DNA of 64,000 bases from JAZDCZ01 sp046757925 (GTDB taxonomy: Bacteria > Gemmatimonadota > Gemmatimonadetes > Gemmatimonadales > GWC2-71-9): NCBI GenBank assembly GCA_046757925.1, contig JBHHZE010000010.1, forward strand, positions 1 through 64,000. The letters run 5' to 3'. The notes under the pieces are model-generated. The model searched no databases, had not been told where the DNA came from, and was given only the letters and a program-made list of their open reading frames with translations. The position numbers were made by a program, and so were the translations under genes. This document shows, piece after piece, positions 34,927-44,519 of this stretch. Numbering within the stretch: position 1 is the first letter of the stretch; the number at the start of each line of letters is the position of its first letter.

Positions 34927-35450
34927 TCGTATCACTCGTTGCAGCAATGTCGGAAAACGGGGTCATCGGTATGAAAGGAGACCTGCCATGGCACCTGCCG
35001 ACAGACCTCGCGCGCTTCAAGGAGCTCACCACCGGACACACGATCATCATGGGACGCAAAACATTCGATTCCGTTGGACGGCCGCTTCCCAACCGTAGAA
35101 CCATCGTCGTGACAAGGGATGAGAACTTTGTGCGTGAAGGAGTTGTAACCAGCAACAGTATCGAGCAGGCGCTTACACTGGTAGACGGGGAGGACGAAGT
35201 CTTTGTAGTTGGCGGAGGTGAGATCTATCGGCTGGCGCTGCCGCTGGTGGATCGGATTTATTTGACTGTCGTGCACGCTGAACTGGAAGGCGACACTTTC
35301 TTCCCACACATCGACACGACGGAGTGGACGCTGGTGCGAGACGAACGCCACGAAGCTGACGCCAAGCATGGATACGCGTACAGCTTCCAACTCTACGAGC
35401 GGCTTGACAGGGCCCGCGCTGCTTCCGAAGGTGACACGGGCCAAGCGTAA
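34923..35450 (+). CDS. folA: Dihydrofolate reductase
   Basis: A 175-residue NADPH-dependent reductase regenerating tetrahydrofolate from the dihydrofolate made by ThyA. It has IVSLVAAMSENGVIG, GDLPWHLPTDLARFK (the conserved WHLP with the substrate acid region), MGRKTFDSVGRPLPNR, and FVVGGGEIYRLALPL. The first ATG overlaps the thyA stop (ATGA). It ends 14 bases from the convergent EF-G paralogue. Confidence 0.95.
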   Translation: MIVSLVAAMSENGVIGMKGDLPWHLPTDLARFKELTTGHTIIMGRKTFDSVGRPLPNRRTIVVTRDENFVREGVVTSNSIEQALTLVDGEDEVFVVGGGEIYRLALPLVDRIYLTVVHAELEGDTFFPHIDTTEWTLVRDERHEADAKHGYAYSFQLYERLDRARAASEGDTGQA

Positions 35451-35464
35451 TCACACGGCTGGTT

Positions 35465-37561
35465 CTATTTGGAGGCCTCTGCCTCTTCCTTTTTCCGTTT
35501 GTCGATGATCTTCTGTGCTACGTCGGGCGGAACCTCTTGGTAGCTCGAGAACTCCCAGTGGAAGGTGCCACGCCCTCTTGTCATAGAATGTAGTTGCGTG
35601 GAGTAGCGGTACATCTCCGCTTCGGGGACCATGGCCCTCACCTTAGTGAGACGTTTATCGGGCTCGGTCCCCAATATCTGGCCCCGGCGTGACGACAAGT
35701 CCCCCATCACATCCCCGAGATGTTCTTCGGGGGTCCACACCTCCAGTTCGTTTATCGGCTCGAGAATCACTGGTCTGCAGTTAGGTGCTACCGCCTTGAA
35801 CGCCTGGATTCCCGCCATCCTGAACGATTGTTCGTTGCTATCCACATCGTGGTAGCTCCCGTCAAAGCACTCTACTTTGAAACCGACTACCCGATTCCCC
35901 GCCAATACCCCACGTTTAGCCGCTTCCTGGACGCCCTTATCTACGGCGGGAATGTACTTTGCCGGTATCGCACCACCCACTATCTTGTTTACAAACTCGT
36001 AGCCCGACCCGCCCGGGAGTGGCGAGATCCTAATCCAACAGTCGCCGTACTGTCCCCTGCCACCCGACTGCTTCTTGTGTTTGCCTTGCCCCTCTCCCTT
36101 TTTCTTGAACGTTTCACGATACGCAACCCGTGGTCGCTTCAACTCAGCATGCACTCCAAACTTCCGTTCCAGTCGCTTGACAACCACTTCCAGATGTCGT
36201 TCCCCTCGCCCACTTATCAAGGTCTGGCGCAACTCGGTATTGTATTCGTGATTGAAAGTCGGATCTTCGTCGTGGAGTTTGTGAAGCCCCGTCGAAAGCT
36301 TGTCCTCTTCACCGCGCTTGGTCACATCTACAGCCATCACTATGAGAGGCTCTGGAAACGGGATTTTCGACAAGACTACCGGAGTGGACCGCGTGGACAG
36401 TGTGTCATTCGTATGGGTGTCCTTGAGCTTGGCAACGACCCCAATATCACCGGCATGCAGTTCGGGAACTTCGGTCCGCTCCTTACCCAACGATACTGAC
36501 AGATGGTTTAGCTTTTCCTGGAGTTCCCGAGGTGCGTTATACACCTCCGCACCGTTTCCAACCTTCCCCGATACGATCCTGAATACCGATACATCCCCGA
36601 CATGCGGCTCTGAAACCGTCTTGAAGACCTGAGCCACAAACGGCCCGTCGTCGGATGCCTCGAGGGAGATATCCGCTGCGGATCCCCAAATCTTGGCAGG
36701 TACTGGAGGGTTCTCGTTCGGAGACGGAACCAACTCAACCAATTTGGAAAGCAATGCTCGGATCCCGTAAGTCAGGTCGGCTGAACCGCACAGGAGCGGG
36801 AACAACTCTCCCTTCATCATACCAACCTTCAAGGCAGCTATCGCCTCTTCACGCGTGATCTCATCGCCGTCAAAGTAACGCTCGAGCAACGTATCGTCCG
36901 TCGCAGCAATCGTCTCGATTAACTCCTTGGAGTACTCCTCGAAACGGTCGCCGAACGAGTCGGGCACATCGACTTCATCGTATTCTCCCTTCTTCGTCCC
37001 CTTCTTGTACATATGGCACCGTTTCGAAAACAGATTGATAATCCCGTGAAAATCCGGTCCCTCCCCCATGGGAACCTCGATCGGAATCACGTTCGGAGTG
37101 ACGTGTTCCTTGATGTCCCGGTACACCATCTCGAAGTTGGTGTGCTCCTTGTCGAGCATGGACACAAAGAACATGCGAGGTATCTCACGCTGAACAGCGT
37201 ATTCCCAAACTTTTTCGGTACCTACTTCGACTCCCGAAGTCCCACCCACCACCACAAGCGCTGTATCGGCAGCGTATATGGAGGCCATCGCGTCACCGGT
37301 GAAGTCCAAATAGCCAGGTGCGTCGATCAGGTTGATCTTGGCATCCATCCACTCAGCGTACGCTACCGCCAAGTTGATGGAGTACTGCCTTTCAATTTCG
37401 TCTGAAGTGTAGTCGGTGAGAGAAGTACCGTCGGGGACCGAACCATGCCGCTTGCTGCTGCCAGCCACAAAAGCGAGAGCATCTACCAGAGTGGTTTTAC
37501 CGCTGGCTCCGTGACCGACGACCGCAACGTTGCGGATCGCATCGGTTGTATAAGCACGCAT
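35465..37561 (-). CDS. Elongation factor G-like GTPase (EF-G paralogue)
   Basis: A 698-residue five-domain translational GTPase. The P-loop is GHGASGKTTL (canonical EF-G has GHxDAGKTT), and switch II reads LIDAPGYLDF, where the usual catalytic His after PG is Tyr. These changes mark the EF-G-like (FusA2) branch rather than housekeeping EF-G. Domain IV/V segments are present (GRGQYGDCWIRISPLPGGSG; RRGQILG). The start at the ATG 37561 is supported by AGGAGG eight bases upstream; an earlier GTG overlaps this site. The gene stands alone, not in a str operon. Confidence 0.9.
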   Translation of the reverse strand: MRAYTTDAIRNVAVVGHGASGKTTLVDALAFVAGSSKRHGSVPDGTSLTDYTSDEIERQYSINLAVAYAEWMDAKINLIDAPGYLDFTGDAMASIYAADTALVVVGGTSGVEVGTEKVWEYAVQREIPRMFFVSMLDKEHTNFEMVYRDIKEHVTPNVIPIEVPMGEGPDFHGIINLFSKRCHMYKKGTKKGEYDEVDVPDSFGDRFEEYSKELIETIAATDDTLLERYFDGDEITREEAIAALKVGMMKGELFPLLCGSADLTYGIRALLSKLVELVPSPNENPPVPAKIWGSAADISLEASDDGPFVAQVFKTVSEPHVGDVSVFRIVSGKVGNGAEVYNAPRELQEKLNHLSVSLGKERTEVPELHAGDIGVVAKLKDTHTNDTLSTRSTPVVLSKIPFPEPLIVMAVDVTKRGEEDKLSTGLHKLHDEDPTFNHEYNTELRQTLISGRGERHLEVVVKRLERKFGVHAELKRPRVAYRETFKKKGEGQGKHKKQSGGRGQYGDCWIRISPLPGGSGYEFVNKIVGGAIPAKYIPAVDKGVQEAAKRGVLAGNRVVGFKVECFDGSYHDVDSNEQSFRMAGIQAFKAVAPNCRPVILEPINELEVWTPEEHLGDVMGDLSSRRGQILGTEPDKRLTKVRAMVPEAEMYRYSTQLHSMTRGRGTFHWEFSSYQEVPPDVAQKIIDKRKKEEAEASK

Positions 37562-37689
37562 GTGCCACACCTCCTGAAATCGGGAAGGAAAACATGATCA
37601 GGCGGTACGGCAAATGTCAAACCCCCCCGACATCTACGGTGGACGCAGAGCCGGAGAGGTTATTTGCGCGGAAATGTACGCCGTTTGCG

Positions 37690-38331
37690 CTAGCGGGACA
37701 GATTACCGAACGTTGCCTGGGCGTCGTCTTCGGCGTCGTCCAGGCCGTCTTTCACATGATGCACCAGCCGCTGCAGAATTCGGAGCGCCGTCAGGTTGGT
37801 TCCCAGCGCCACATTGTTGCGGCCTGCATCCAGCGCCTCATTGGCACGCCCCCGTAGGCCCGCAACATGGCGCAGGATCTTACGAATCCGTGGCGCCTCC
37901 CGGTCTCCCAGTTTCTGCCGCATATGGCCCAGGACGTTGTCGACGATGTTACCAACCCTCGCCGGCGAGTTAGGGAATGTGCGTACGATGGCTCCCAGAA
38001 CCATCCCGTAGGACATGTGCTCAAACCTGCGAGCAGCCTGGCGGTCACCCGCTTCCAGTGCCACTCTTGCCGAATCCCGCAGTGTCGCGGCGATTCTCAG
38101 CATCCGGTGGGCTTGGTCATCACCCTTGGCCCGAACCCCCTGGATGAGATGTCGTACCAGGCTTTCAGGCCCCCCATCGGCCTCTGTCGCCCTCATCACC
38201 TCCGATGCCAGGTTCGCCGCCAGTTCCAGCTCTGTCACCGCATCCGGTTCATTCGGGAGAGTGGTGCGCGGTTGGTCGCCACATGCCGCTAACACTAGGC
38301 CTGTCAACGTGATGGCTGCTATCTTGTGCAT
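37690..38331 (-). CDS. Putative helical lipoprotein
   Basis: A 213-residue product with lipoprotein signal MHKIAAITLTGLVLAAC (lipobox LAAC), preceded by a G-rich ribosome site. The mature protein is all-helical and charged (ELELAANLASEVMRATEADG; LVHHVKDGLDDAEDDA), repetitive in helix lengths, without a recognised family. The longer reading frame to 38823 covers the start of the divergent DUF1800 gene and is not credible. Confidence 0.65.
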   Translation of the reverse strand: MHKIAAITLTGLVLAACGDQPRTTLPNEPDAVTELELAANLASEVMRATEADGGPESLVRHLIQGVRAKGDDQAHRMLRIAATLRDSARVALEAGDRQAARRFEHMSYGMVLGAIVRTFPNSPARVGNIVDNVLGHMRQKLGDREAPRIRKILRHVAGLRGRANEALDAGRNNVALGTNLTALRILQRLVHHVKDGLDDAEDDAQATFGNLSR

Positions 38332-38478
38332 TGCACCACCGCCTTTCAAGATGGATAAGCACATATTTGACGCTGGCACCGCCGCAGTGTTAACGGGTAC
38401 CAAACTGCCGAAGAACTTAACGCACAAGTCCCGCACTCGTCTAAGACACCGGACCACATCTGGGAGTTTCGCGCGGTC

Positions 38479-40200
38479 ATGAAGACACGGCAAATCACTC
38501 TGGCTCACGTCGTACTTGCCTGCGCCGTGTTCGGTCAGCCTCGCTCTTCTCCGGCTGCTCCACCGGCCGCGCCGGATTCCACGGAACGCGCCCGAGCGCT
38601 CCACGTGCTCAACCGCCTCACCTACGGCCCGCGTCCGGGAGAACTGGATCGGGTCCTGGAGCTGGGAGTGGACCGATTCATCGAGCAACAGCTCCATCCT
38701 GCAGATATCGACGATTCGGCCTTGGAGAAACGACTCCAGGCATTCGAGATCCTGAAGCTCTCCTCCGCCGATCTCGCCGACATCGTCCGTGCCGAGCAAC
38801 GGGCCCGACGCCAGGCCCGGCAACGCCGGGCCGACGAGGCAAAGATGGAGAACGACAGGCGGAAACAGATGGCTCGCGCCCGCCGCAATCCCAGCAGACT
38901 ACGCCGCCTCACGGCAGAGTTTCAGCAAGTCGCCGTGGTTCGGGCAGCCATGTCAGAGAGACAGCTCTATGAGGTAATGGTCGATTTCTGGACCAATCAC
39001 TTCAACGTGTTCATGCAGAAGGGTGCAGATCGCTTTCTGACTCCGGACTATATCGAGCACGCGATCCGCCCACACGCGCTGGGCAAGTTCGAGGATCTGC
39101 TGGTTGCGACTGCCCAGAGTCCGGCCATGCTCTTCTACCTGGACAATGCGGAGTCGGTGACACCCGGGTCTCGTCCACCCGAGTTGGCTCGCGCGCGCAA
39201 GCGATTGATTGCCGGCCGGCCCCGTCCGATCCGCTTCGGCATCAGGCGCCAAGGCTCTCGCAACATGGGACGCACGATGGACTCGGCCCGGAGTCGGCTC
39301 AACGCTCTCGAACGCCGGCTGCCACGTGGGATCAACGAGAACTACGCCCGGGAGCTGCTCGAGCTTCATACACTGGGCGTGGACGGCGGATACACGCAGC
39401 AGGACATCGTCGAGGTTGCGCGTATACTCACCGGCTGGAGCACTCAACCGTATCGCGGCGCCAAGTTCGTATTCAACGAGTGGGCTCACGACCGCGGGGT
39501 CAAGGTCGCCTTGGGACACAGGTTCGAGGCCGGTGGCGGCGTCGAAGAAGGATTGGGTCTGCTCCACCTACTGGCGATGCACCCTGCCACCATAAGGCAC
39601 GTGAGTAGCAAGCTGTGCGTTCGATTTGTGAGCGACGATCCTCCCTCAGGCTGTGTAGATGCGGCGGCGAGGGCATGGGAGACAAGCGCTGGTGACATTC
39701 GTTCAATCATGACTGCAATCATTCGATCGCCGGACTTCTGGGCCGCGGAAAACCGCGGCTCGAAGACGAAGACACCGCTCGAGCTGGTGGTAAGCGCAGT
39801 GCGGGCATTGGGCGCCGAACCCGATACCACTAACGCTCTGGCCCAGGTCGTCGGCCGCCTGGGCCAACCTCTCTACCTGTTCGCGCCTCCCACCGGCTAT
39901 CCGGAAACACAGGAATCCTGGATCAACTCGGGCGCCATGCTGCAGCGTTTCAAGCTCGCCATGGGACTTGCTTCGGGCAGGATGCCGGGGGTCACAATCG
40001 ACCTGGACCGGGTCACTGCTCCAACCGACGACCCGGACCATCTCGTGAGGGTTGTGAATGCGGCCGTTCTGGGTGGTGGCGCCGATCATGCCACTCTACG
40101 AGTGATGCGTGAGCAGGTGCGGAGCGCCCGCAACCCTCGCGAGGCTCGTGTGATCGCCGTGGGTCTTGCCCTGGCGAGCCCAGAGTTCCAGCGGCAATAG
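38479..40200 (+). CDS. DUF1800 domain-containing protein
   Basis: A 573-residue exported protein (signal peptide to about residue 27). It matches DUF1800: ALHVLNRLTYGPRPGELDRV, VMVDFWTNHFNVF, NENYARELLELHTLGVDGGY and DIVEVARILTGWS are the standard family segments. DUF1800 and DUF1501 proteins are usually adjacent and thought to act in cell-surface or export-related processes; their biochemistry is unknown. The next gene is the DUF1501 partner, 11 bases downstream. Confidence 0.9.
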   Translation: MKTRQITLAHVVLACAVFGQPRSSPAAPPAAPDSTERARALHVLNRLTYGPRPGELDRVLELGVDRFIEQQLHPADIDDSALEKRLQAFEILKLSSADLADIVRAEQRARRQARQRRADEAKMENDRRKQMARARRNPSRLRRLTAEFQQVAVVRAAMSERQLYEVMVDFWTNHFNVFMQKGADRFLTPDYIEHAIRPHALGKFEDLLVATAQSPAMLFYLDNAESVTPGSRPPELARARKRLIAGRPRPIRFGIRRQGSRNMGRTMDSARSRLNALERRLPRGINENYARELLELHTLGVDGGYTQQDIVEVARILTGWSTQPYRGAKFVFNEWAHDRGVKVALGHRFEAGGGVEEGLGLLHLLAMHPATIRHVSSKLCVRFVSDDPPSGCVDAAARAWETSAGDIRSIMTAIIRSPDFWAAENRGSKTKTPLELVVSAVRALGAEPDTTNALAQVVGRLGQPLYLFAPPTGYPETQESWINSGAMLQRFKLAMGLASGRMPGVTIDLDRVTAPTDDPDHLVRVVNAAVLGGGADHATLRVMREQVRSARNPREARVIAVGLALASPEFQRQ

Positions 40201-40211
40201 GGGAGGAGGAC

Positions 40212-41471
40212 GTGGACAGACGAGTCTTTGTGAGAGCTGGCAGCCTGGCGCTGGTAAGCGTGGGACTGGATCCGATCTTTCTCACTCGCGCAGCCTACGC
40301 CAGTGGCCGCAGTCACGGACCCACGGACCGCCGGAAGACCTTGGTGTGCATATTCCAGAGGGGTGCGGTCGACGGCTTGAACATGGTGGTGCCGCACGGC
40401 GAGAAGCATTACTTCCAGGATCGCCCACGTATAGCGATTCCGGCGCCTGGCAAGGCGGGAGGAGCGCTGGATTTGGACGGTTACTTCGGACTCCATCCCG
40501 CCCTGGAACCTCTCCTGCCACTCTACCGCGACGGAACTCTCGCCGCAGTACACGCGGTAGGCTCGCCCGACACGACTCGGAGTCACTTTGACGCTCAGGA
40601 CTATATGGAGTCCGGCACCCCCGGCCGGAAGTCGACGGCGGATGGCTGGTTGAATCGGCACCTGGCGCATCGACACGATCATGAAGAGACACCATTCCGC
40701 GGCGTCGCAATGGGGCCGCAGCTTCCTCGCGCACTGCGCGGTACCGCCCCCGCTCTGGCAATCGACGACCTGCAGTCTTTTGGATTCAGGGGGCGGCCTG
40801 CGCAGCGCGATCGCCTGAACACCGCTTTCGAAGAACTCTACGCGGGATCATCTACCGGCATCATGGCGTCGTCGTCGAGCGAAGCGGTCGAGGCGATCCG
40901 CATGCTCGGAGCGGCTCACCTGGATCGCTACGATCCCGGCAACGGGGCCGAGTACCCACCGGGGCGTTTTGGCCGCGCGATGCGTCAGATTGCGCAACTG
41001 ATCAGGTCAGACTTGGGATTGGAGATCGCCTTTACCGACATAGGTGGTTGGGATACTCACGTGAACCAGGGGGCCAGCACCGGGCAGTTGGGACTTCATC
41101 TGCGCGAGTTGGCGCGGGGACTTTCGGCGTTCGCCACAGATCTGGGGCCCCGTCTCGCGGACGTTACCGTACTCACCATGAGCGAGTTTGGGCGCACCGT
41201 CGCCGAGAACGGTAACAGCGGGACCGATCACGGGCATGCCACCGCGATGTTCGTGCTCGGTGGAGCCACACGGGGAGGGCGGGTTCTTGGAGCTTGGCCG
41301 ACGCTCGAGCCCGACAAGCGGTTCGAGGGTCGAGATCTTGCCGTAACGACAGATTTTCGTGACCTGTTTGGGGAGGTGCTGGTGCGGCATCTGGGCGCGA
41401 AGGACCTTTCTACTGTCTTTCCGGGCCACACATCTGACGTGAAGCGGTGGGTAGGGGTAATGGACGGGTGA
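40212..41471 (+). CDS. DUF1501 domain-containing protein
   Basis: A 419-residue exported protein (sulfatase-like fold family) with N-terminus MDRRVFVRAGSLALVSVG, a partial twin-arginine signal. The family core is visible: KTLVCIFQRGAVDGLNMVVP, FTDIGGWDTHVNQG, TMSEFGRTVAENGNSGTDHG and HATAMFVLGG. It is coupled to DUF1800 11 bases upstream by a GGAGGAGG ribosome site, supporting co-expression. Confidence 0.9.
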   Translation: MDRRVFVRAGSLALVSVGLDPIFLTRAAYASGRSHGPTDRRKTLVCIFQRGAVDGLNMVVPHGEKHYFQDRPRIAIPAPGKAGGALDLDGYFGLHPALEPLLPLYRDGTLAAVHAVGSPDTTRSHFDAQDYMESGTPGRKSTADGWLNRHLAHRHDHEETPFRGVAMGPQLPRALRGTAPALAIDDLQSFGFRGRPAQRDRLNTAFEELYAGSSTGIMASSSSEAVEAIRMLGAAHLDRYDPGNGAEYPPGRFGRAMRQIAQLIRSDLGLEIAFTDIGGWDTHVNQGASTGQLGLHLRELARGLSAFATDLGPRLADVTVLTMSEFGRTVAENGNSGTDHGHATAMFVLGGATRGGRVLGAWPTLEPDKRFEGRDLAVTTDFRDLFGEVLVRHLGAKDLSTVFPGHTSDVKRWVGVMDG

Positions 41472-41507
41472 ATGACGAGGATCCCGCAAGCACGATGGAA
41501 TGATCGA

Positions 41508-41530
41508 GTGAACTGAGCCCCTCCGTTCAC
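41508..41530. other. Hairpin after DUF1501 gene
   Basis: GTGAAC and GTTCAC form a 6-bp inverted repeat around an 11-base loop, 37 bases after the DUF1501 stop. No T-run follows. It may be a weak terminator. Confidence 0.3.
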
Positions 41531-41582
41531 CACTCAGTATTCTTGTTCGACATTCGATATTCAACGCGGTTATCTTCACCCG

Positions 41583-42368
41583 ATGATCTTCCGCGAGAAT
41601 CTTCTCGAGGGCCAGGTTGCCATAATAACCGGAGGCGGCACGGGCATTGGCTTTGGGATCGCAACGGCCATGGCCAAGTACGGTGCGAACGTAGTGATAG
41701 CAAGCCGCAAACCGGAGCACTTCGAATCGGCCGCCGAGAAACTCCGCACCTATGGAGTTAAGGTCCTACCGCTCGAGACCAACGTCCGGGATCCGGACTC
41801 GACCAAATCCATGGTAGATCGTGCTGTCCAGGAATTCGGACACGTCGACATTTTGGTAAACAACGCGGCGGGGAATTTCTACGCTCCGTCGGCCGAACTA
41901 TCGCCCAATGGGTGGCGTGCCGTAGTAGAGACGGATCTTTACGGGACGTTTTTTTGTTCTCAAGCTGTCTACCCCGTGATGGAGAGGCAGGGTTCCGGTC
42001 GGATCATCTCGATCTCCATGACACTTCATTACAGGGGTTGGCCTCAGATGGCTCACGCGACCGCGGCGAAGGCCGGAGTGGACGCCCTCACCAAGACATT
42101 GGCGAAGGAGTGGGCGGCGGCAGGCATCACGGTCAATGCAATTGCACCCGGTCCGATGCCGACCGAGGGTGCCACGAATGCGTTTGCCACCGGCGATGCC
42201 GGTACCACGACCATCGATGCGAAGTTGCGCGACCACATACCTGTCGGCCGGTGGGGGGCCCCCGAGGATATCGGGAACATGGCCGTATATCTGGCCAGTT
42301 CAGCGGGCGACTGGATCACAGGAGCTATCCTGGTGGTAGATGGAGGCAGCTCGTTGGCGCGAGTCTGA
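41583..42368 (+). CDS. SDR family oxidoreductase (2,4-dienoyl-CoA reductase-like)
   Basis: A 261-residue classical short-chain dehydrogenase with the cofactor motif GGGTGIGFGIA and NNAAGN. The expected Tyr of YxxxK is His in AHATAAKAGVDAL, while the Lys is kept. Such loss of the Tyr occurs in the 2,4-dienoyl-CoA reductase group, whose NNAAGNF motif is also present here. It therefore could serve unsaturated fatty-acyl-CoA oxidation. It starts just before a thioesterase, 36 bases apart. Confidence 0.85.
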   Translation: MIFRENLLEGQVAIITGGGTGIGFGIATAMAKYGANVVIASRKPEHFESAAEKLRTYGVKVLPLETNVRDPDSTKSMVDRAVQEFGHVDILVNNAAGNFYAPSAELSPNGWRAVVETDLYGTFFCSQAVYPVMERQGSGRIISISMTLHYRGWPQMAHATAAKAGVDALTKTLAKEWAAAGITVNAIAPGPMPTEGATNAFATGDAGTTTIDAKLRDHIPVGRWGAPEDIGNMAVYLASSAGDWITGAILVVDGGSSLARV

Positions 42369-42404
42369 GTTTGGTTGGGAACTACATCTTTGCATTGAGA
42401 GGCG

Positions 42405-42875
42405 ATGACGGCAATCGATTCCAACCCGACCGCGGGTGATTTGGCACGATTCGAAGCAGAGTGGAACCATCATCCTGGTCTGCGGAGTCTAGGTGCGCGT
42501 CTCGACCTTTCAACAGAAGGGGTCGTGCGCGCAGTCGTAGACCCCGTTGAACCACAACATCGAGGTGGCATGGGTACAAATGCCGTGAATGGGGCAGTAA
42601 TGGCTGGGCTGTTCGATCTCGTGATAGGCCTGACCGGGTATATGCAGGCCGTAGGTCAGCGGGTGGGCGTTGCGCAACTCAACATCCAGTTCATGAGACC
42701 GGTCAATGGCGACAGGCTCGAAGTTACGGGCAAAGCTGTACGAACCGGGAAATCGTTGGTTTTCGCGAGCGCCGAACTTAGAGACGAACGAGAAGTGGTC
42801 TGCGCGCGCTGCGACGGCATCGTAGCCATCGGACGAGGTGAGCCTACCGGACCAAGCAAGATTCCTGCGTTGTAA
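42405..42875 (+). CDS. Hotdog-fold thioesterase (PaaI family)
   Basis: A 156-residue single-domain hotdog protein with the helix entrance HRGGMGTNAVNGAVMAGLFD (PaaI HGG-like motif followed by an Asp) and a strand VAQLNIQFMRPVNGDRLEVT. It would hydrolyse an acyl-CoA thioester. It sits just upstream of a glycosyltransferase gene (1-base gap) and downstream of the SDR; together with the SDR it suggests fatty-acyl chemistry. Confidence 0.85.
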   Translation: MTAIDSNPTAGDLARFEAEWNHHPGLRSLGARLDLSTEGVVRAVVDPVEPQHRGGMGTNAVNGAVMAGLFDLVIGLTGYMQAVGQRVGVAQLNIQFMRPVNGDRLEVTGKAVRTGKSLVFASAELRDEREVVCARCDGIVAIGRGEPTGPSKIPAL

Positions 42876-42876
42876 C

Positions 42877-44415
42877 ATGACGCCTGTTGCTGGTATTTTT
42901 TTCGCACTCCATCTGACTGCCTCGCTCGTGTTGGCGGCCTACGGCTATCACCGGCTGAGTCTCGCGATCCGGTACGTGCGCCGCGTGAGGCCGCTGAGGC
43001 GAACGGCGCCGGATCCGCCCGAAGATCTCCCATCTGTCACGGTGCAGATACCGCTTTACAACGAGCGCTACGTAGCCGCACGGGTCGTCACTGCCGCAGG
43101 CTCTCTGGATTATCCGCGCTCCCTACTGGAGATACAGGTTCTCGACGATTCTAGCGACGAAACTCCGCTCCGCGTTGCCCGTGCGGTGAAAGAACTCAGG
43201 GGACGTGGCATACGAGTGCATCACGTGAGACGCAGTAATCGTGAGGGGTTCAAGGCAGGCGCGCTGGCGCATGGGCTCACTCTTGCACGGGGCGACCTGG
43301 TCGCGGTATTCGATGCCGATTTCGTTCCGCCGCCTGACTTCTTGCTTCGACTCGTCGGCGAGTTCAACGATCCTTCGGTTGGGATGGTTCAGGCACGTTG
43401 GGAACACATCAATCGCAGCAGTTCCCTACTCACAGAAGTTCAGGCGTTGCAACTCGACGCCCATTTCAGAGTAGAGCACGGCGTTAGGGCCGCCACAGGG
43501 TGTTTTTTTAATTTCAACGGCACTGCCGGCATATGGAGGCGGTCGGCGATCGAGGCTGCCGGCGGGTGGAAGGCAGATACCTTAACCGAGGATGTCGACC
43601 TGAGTTATCGCGCGCAGATGGCGGGTTGGCGGTTCATCTATCGCGACGACGTTACCGCTCCCGCCGAGGTTCCGGTCGAGGTCGCCGCCTACCGCATGCA
43701 GCAACAGCGTTGGGCGCAGGGCGGAGTGGAAACTTCCTTGAAACTCCTGCCGCGGCTCCTCACTTCGTCGCTCACGGCACGAGTGAAGCGCGAGGCGGTT
43801 TGGCACCTGACCGGTCATTTCACGTACCCAGCGTTCGTGATCCTGGCCCTAGCGGGCGTATCAGCGGCGTGGTTAGGCGAACCCCTCTACAGAGACCGGC
43901 TCTTTCTCGTAGATGGTTTGCTTCTCACCTTCGCGACAGTGTCGCTTGCATTTTTTTACAGCCTGCCCATGCAGGCGCGTTGGCCCAACGACTGGTGGAA
44001 GCGCTTGGGATTGATCCCCGCCATAATGGTGCTGGGTGCAGGAATAGCAGTTGGTCAGACGTTCGCTGTTGCACGAGGGCTCGCACGGCACAGGACGCCC
44101 TTTTGGCGAACGCCGAAGTACCGTCATGTGGGCACTGGAGATGAGAGTTGGCTGAGCGCGGCCTACCGCATCTCGGGCTCGGGCACTGCGCTGCTGGAGT
44201 TTCTCGCAGGCATCTCGATCTTGGGATGCGGCGTAACCGCGGTCGTGCTAGGTATCCTGTTACCGCCGGGATCGATGTTTCTGCTAGGCGTCGGATTCCT
44301 CATGACCGGCGGGAGCACGCTGGCTCAGCAACCGCGTCCTAAGATATGGCGCAAGGCCCACACTCCCAGTCTGCGCATCTCCGATACGGTTCCATTACGA
44401 GACAACTGCGCCTAG
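42877..44415 (+). CDS. Processive glycosyltransferase family 2 (cellulose/glucomannan-synthase-like)
   Basis: A 512-residue membrane GT2. After an N-terminal helix (about 4-24) comes the catalytic domain with VQIPLYNE, DDSSDETP, FDADFVPP, TLTEDVDLSYRA and the processive motif QQQRW. Four or more C-terminal helices follow (about 305-420, 450-500). The order D, DAD, ED, QxxRW is that of processive polysaccharide synthases such as CslA-like mannan/glucan synthases. The ATG at 42877 follows the thioesterase stop by one base; an earlier frame start at 42838 lies inside that gene. Product polysaccharide unknown. Confidence 0.88.
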   Translation: MTPVAGIFFALHLTASLVLAAYGYHRLSLAIRYVRRVRPLRRTAPDPPEDLPSVTVQIPLYNERYVAARVVTAAGSLDYPRSLLEIQVLDDSSDETPLRVARAVKELRGRGIRVHHVRRSNREGFKAGALAHGLTLARGDLVAVFDADFVPPPDFLLRLVGEFNDPSVGMVQARWEHINRSSSLLTEVQALQLDAHFRVEHGVRAATGCFFNFNGTAGIWRRSAIEAAGGWKADTLTEDVDLSYRAQMAGWRFIYRDDVTAPAEVPVEVAAYRMQQQRWAQGGVETSLKLLPRLLTSSLTARVKREAVWHLTGHFTYPAFVILALAGVSAAWLGEPLYRDRLFLVDGLLLTFATVSLAFFYSLPMQARWPNDWWKRLGLIPAIMVLGAGIAVGQTFAVARGLARHRTPFWRTPKYRHVGTGDESWLSAAYRISGSGTALLEFLAGISILGCGVTAVVLGILLPPGSMFLLGVGFLMTGGSTLAQQPRPKIWRKAHTPSLRISDTVPLRDNCA

Positions 44416-44519
44416 CTTGTTGAGCGATTCGGCTCCGCAGTTGGCGTGCCAGCCCCTCTCGGCAGCGCCCTGGGTTGCCAATCGATTGCGATCGAAGCTC
44501 CATACCACGGGAGGCCTGT

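Noticed and set aside
38332..38823. N-terminal extension of the lipoprotein gene (to 38823)
   Set aside because: Overlaps the divergent DUF1800 gene and lacks a plausible signal; the ATG at 38331 gives a proper lipoprotein signal.
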